Shown in pieces: positions 52,548 through 54,075 of a DNA stretch of 54,075 nt (positions within the stretch are counted from its first letter, which is position 1; every line of letters starts with the position of its first letter). The stretch is from a virus. The stretch spans positions 1 through 54,075 of IMG/VR virus record IMGVR_UViG_3300027896_000056; one strand, written 5' to 3'. Made by a program: the position numbers and the translations under genes. The notes under the pieces were generated by a model, which saw nothing but the letters and a program-made list of their open reading frames with translations, did no database searches and was not told the DNA's origin.

Positions 52548-52925
52548 TTACGTAAAAGTCTTCAACGCTTTCAAATCGTCACCGATCTTGTCTTCACTGA
52601 TAGGGCCAAGACCAAGACAAGTCGTAGTTGGTTCATTGAACACAGTGAATCCAGCATCAGTTACAAGACTCGTGCCGCAGATGTTCTTATACTTTTCCTG
52701 GAGAGCCTTAAGCTCGTCAACAGTATCTACGATAAGAGTAATCTTGTAAGCACGGTCGCTATTCATATATGCTCGTACTTGATCTATAAAGCACTTCTCA
52801 GGATTCAAAGAATCCCAATAAGCATGTAGATAAGCATGACCTGCTTGAGTACACATCTTACCACGAATACCGTTCATCTTTGCAACGCTTTCTTTAGCGA
52901 AGATGCAGTACATTTTAACTTTCAT
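52548..52925 (-). CDS. pth2: peptidyl-tRNA hydrolase 2 (archaeal/eukaryotic type)
   Basis: Pth2 frees tRNAs from stalled peptidyl-tRNA. The 125 residues carry the family motifs: RGKMCTQAGHA (21-31), a strand ITLIVDTVDEL, GTSLVTDAGFT with D90, and CLGLGP (103-108). The start in the ATGA overlap with the upstream gene is used rather than an ATG 12 codons earlier. Bacteria normally use the unrelated Pth1. It lies between phage tRNA genes, three bases from tRNA (CAT), so a role in tRNA recycling fits. Confidence 0.9.
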   Translation of the reverse strand: MKVKMYCIFAKESVAKMNGIRGKMCTQAGHAYLHAYWDSLNPEKCFIDQVRAYMNSDRAYKITLIVDTVDELKALQEKYKNICGTSLVTDAGFTVFNEPTTTCLGLGPISEDKIGDDLKALKTFT

Positions 52926-53083
52926 CGTTTGAACTTTCGTTTGCCAAAGTGATTTGTCCACGCTTCATCTGTGTAGGCAGGTCCTTGTCTACTCAGAAGA
53001 AGGTCTTTTTCATAAGGATCCAAACTGATCCATTCTTCATGAGTATAACGCTTGCCTGACTTAGCTAATGTCATAGCTGGCAT
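52922..53083 (-). CDS. 53-residue basic protein coupled to pth2
   Basis: GGAGG stands before ATG. The sequence KSGKRYTHEEWISLDPYEKDL and a basic end (GKRKFKR) suggest a small RNA- or ribosome-binding protein, but nothing proves it. ATGA links it to pth2. Confidence 0.6.
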   Translation of the reverse strand: MPAMTLAKSGKRYTHEEWISLDPYEKDLLLSRQGPAYTDEAWTNHFGKRKFKR

Positions 53084-53090
53084 ATTATCC

Positions 53091-53186
53091 TCCAATTATT
53101 GGTCGGTAGTTTCAAGACTTACCGAGGTCTAGTGGACTTACAGAGACCAGCGTTACTGTAAAGATATCTTGCCACAAAACTTTAGG
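53091..53186 (-). other. structured leader of the pth2 operon
   Basis: TTACAG/CTGTAA and CGGTA/TACCG helices lie between the tRNA-like element and the 53083 gene. No promoter is obvious; the operon is probably read from upstream through the tRNAs. Confidence 0.35.
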
Positions 53187-53278
53187 GGGAAAGTAGGGAC
53201 TTGAACCCTAGTCAACACCGCTGCCACGGCTGCTTTATACTGGCAGGTATAATGCTGTCACGCACCATGCCCTTCCCC
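53187..53278 (-). tRNA. tRNA-like element, isotype not assignable
   Basis: Acceptor GGGGAAG/CTTTCCC and a normal T arm (TAGGG, loop TTCAAGT, CCCTA) bracket a 92-base element. The anticodon hairpin TTATAC/GTATAA leaves a six-base CTGCCA loop, or an eight-base loop if the inner pair opens. The extra length could be a long variable arm. CCA is not encoded. It may be a degenerate tRNA, a class II tRNA with unusual folding or a frameshift-type tRNA. Confidence 0.45.
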
Positions 53279-53284
53279 GTTAAT

Positions 53285-53360
53285 TGGTAGACGATCCCGG
53301 GCTCGAACCGGGGGCCTAGGGATTAAGAGTCCCGCGCTCTGCCAACTGAGCTAATCGTCC
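53285..53360 (-). tRNA. tRNA-Lys (CTT), CCA encoded
   Basis: Acceptor GGACGAT/ATCGTCT with terminal G1-U72, D stem GCTC/GAGC, anticodon loop CTCTTAA and T loop TTCGAGC are regular. Confidence 0.92.
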
Positions 53361-53641
53361 ATATAAACTGTCCGTTTTGTTTTCAACGACTACGGGGAGA
53401 ACTTAATCTCCTTCAGGCATTGGTTCAGCAGACGGTACTGCTTATTGATAAAACAATTTAGAAGGATACTGCCCGTATCTTAGTAGCACACGTAGTCTAC
53501 CCAAATAACTATCCTGCAGGTATAGTCCAAACTGAACAGCACCCGTCTAAGTTGTCTTCAAGCAACGAGAAGCTAGTCCACTTAGCAATAACTAGCAATA
53601 TACGAAAGACCACTCGGAGCTTCTCGTCACTTGATATACTA
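53361..53641 (-). ncRNA. candidate structured leader RNA before tRNA-Lys
   Basis: The early promoter at 53642 drives about 275 gene-free bases. ACGAGAAGCT and AGCTTCTCGT (plus-strand 53618-53627 and 53565-53574) form a 10-bp stem. A longer 14-base inverted repeat links CAAGCAACGAGAAG (53559-53572) to CTTCTCGTTGCTTG (53653-53666) inside the promoter spacer. GGAGA/TCTCC (53396-53411) lies near the 3' end. It may be a processed leader or a regulatory RNA. Confidence 0.5.
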
Positions 53642-53670
53642 GATATACTATACTTCTCGTTGCTTGTCAA
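53642..53670 (-). promoter_or_regulatory. early promoter TTGACA-17-TATATC (minus strand)
   Basis: The spacer carries one arm of the 14-base inverted repeat described for 53361. It drives the leader, tRNA-Lys, the tRNA-like element and probably pth2. Confidence 0.7.
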
Positions 53671-53678
53671 CCGTTTTT

Positions 53679-54053
53679 TTACTTTTTCAAAGTTTCTTTC
53701 TTACAATATACACTTTCGCTGTAATAACCATTTGAAGTTCCGAGGAACCGAATAGTCACATACCCCTTGAAGGTTGCGAAGTTGTAGAAGGTCCACGTAT
53801 AGGATTCTTCATCCAATTTTGGTCCATCCGCATTGTGATCTTCACGAGCGATTAGCAATGGCCAACCTGCGAGGTCTTCAAGATCACCGGTGATATCCTC
53901 AACCACCACTGATTCGCAACAATCTTGATCATGATAAAGCACATAACATACTTCATCGTTTTCAAAAGTTACAGTGTCTATGTTGGACGTAACCTTAGAG
54001 AAGGTCTTACCAAGCATATCATTAACGTCTACATGAGTATCACGCCAGCCCAT
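53679..54053 (-). CDS. conserved phage protein, HDQDCCESV family (124 residues)
   Basis: LGKTFSKVTSN, YVLYHDQDCCESVVVEDI and TWTFYNFATFKGYVTIRFLG are the signature of a very common phage protein (DUF7448-like). The CC pair and nearby acids may hold a metal. GGAGAAGG precedes ATG. The function is unknown. Confidence 0.75.
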   Translation of the reverse strand: MGWRDTHVDVNDMLGKTFSKVTSNIDTVTFENDEVCYVLYHDQDCCESVVVEDITGDLEDLAGWPLLIAREDHNADGPKLDEESYTWTFYNFATFKGYVTIRFLGTSNGYYSESVYCKKETLKK

Positions 54054-54075
54054 TGCCTTCTCCTTTCTGTGTATT

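Noticed and set aside
53100-53170. Additional tRNA in the pth2 leader
   Set aside because: A T-arm-like segment is present on the plus strand, but no acceptor or anticodon arm can be formed.

Overview
The window looks like part of the genome of a large, lytic, T4-related myovirus infecting a Gram-negative, probably proteobacterial, host. The evidence is a dense packing of small genes with ATGA or TAATG overlaps, a T4-type late promoter box (TATAAATA and close variants) in front of virion and accessory genes on both strands, an ATP-dependent DNA ligase, hsp20, dCMP deaminase, a tRNA cluster, GIY-YIG homing endonucleases, GTVTSVG-repeat fibre-like proteins and a SleB-type wall hydrolase. No capsid, terminase or polymerase gene lies in this segment, so placement within the T4 relatives is inference. 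Layout: 1-4.5 kb is early accessory DNA dominated by ten or more tiny co-translated genes sharing a C-terminal motif. 4.5-6.8 kb holds DNA ligase and zinc-ribbon proteins. 6.8-13.6 kb holds a large membrane protein, then ClpX, Hsp20, ClpS, ClpP and a Toprim protein, interrupted by a homing endonuclease and a phosphoesterase fold that has lost its metal ligands. 13.6-31 kb is early/middle accessory DNA: many small conserved phage proteins, two tandem lipoproteins, two glycosyltransferases, a SWIM zinc finger, a ribosomal L7/L12-like domain, a phosphoesterase and dCMP deaminase. 31.6-40.5 kb is a late virion-type cluster: nucleotidase, DnaJ-type zinc-finger protein, AbrB-like protein, IF-1, superoxide dismutase, deaminase-kinase fusion, acetyltransferase, two fibre-like proteins and a papain-like protease. 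From 40.5 kb genes run leftward: small early genes, SleB, an alarmone-hydrolase-like HD protein, a phosphoesterase, an outer-membrane beta-barrel protein, at least six tRNAs, a roughly 860-base structured RNA without a gene, and an archaeal-type peptidyl-tRNA hydrolase. Two promoter classes are visible. The early class is TTGACA-17-TAnnnT; the late class is an AT-rich box close to TATAAATA. Several late boxes lie inside the loop of an inverted repeat whose right arm holds the Shine-Dalgarno sequence or start codon, as at T4 gene e, so read-through RNA should be translationally closed and RNA begun at the late promoter open. Several other genes have the box so close to ATG that the transcript should start at the start codon (leaderless). 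The same genome carries IF-1, an initiator-type tRNA, a Pth2 and an L12-like domain, which together suggest re-tuning of host translation initiation and peptidyl-tRNA turnover. ClpX-ClpP-ClpS-Hsp20 suggests parallel control of proteolysis. Three enzymes of the late cluster begin with short peptides resembling the T4 internal-protein capsid-targeting sequence, so they may travel inside the virion.
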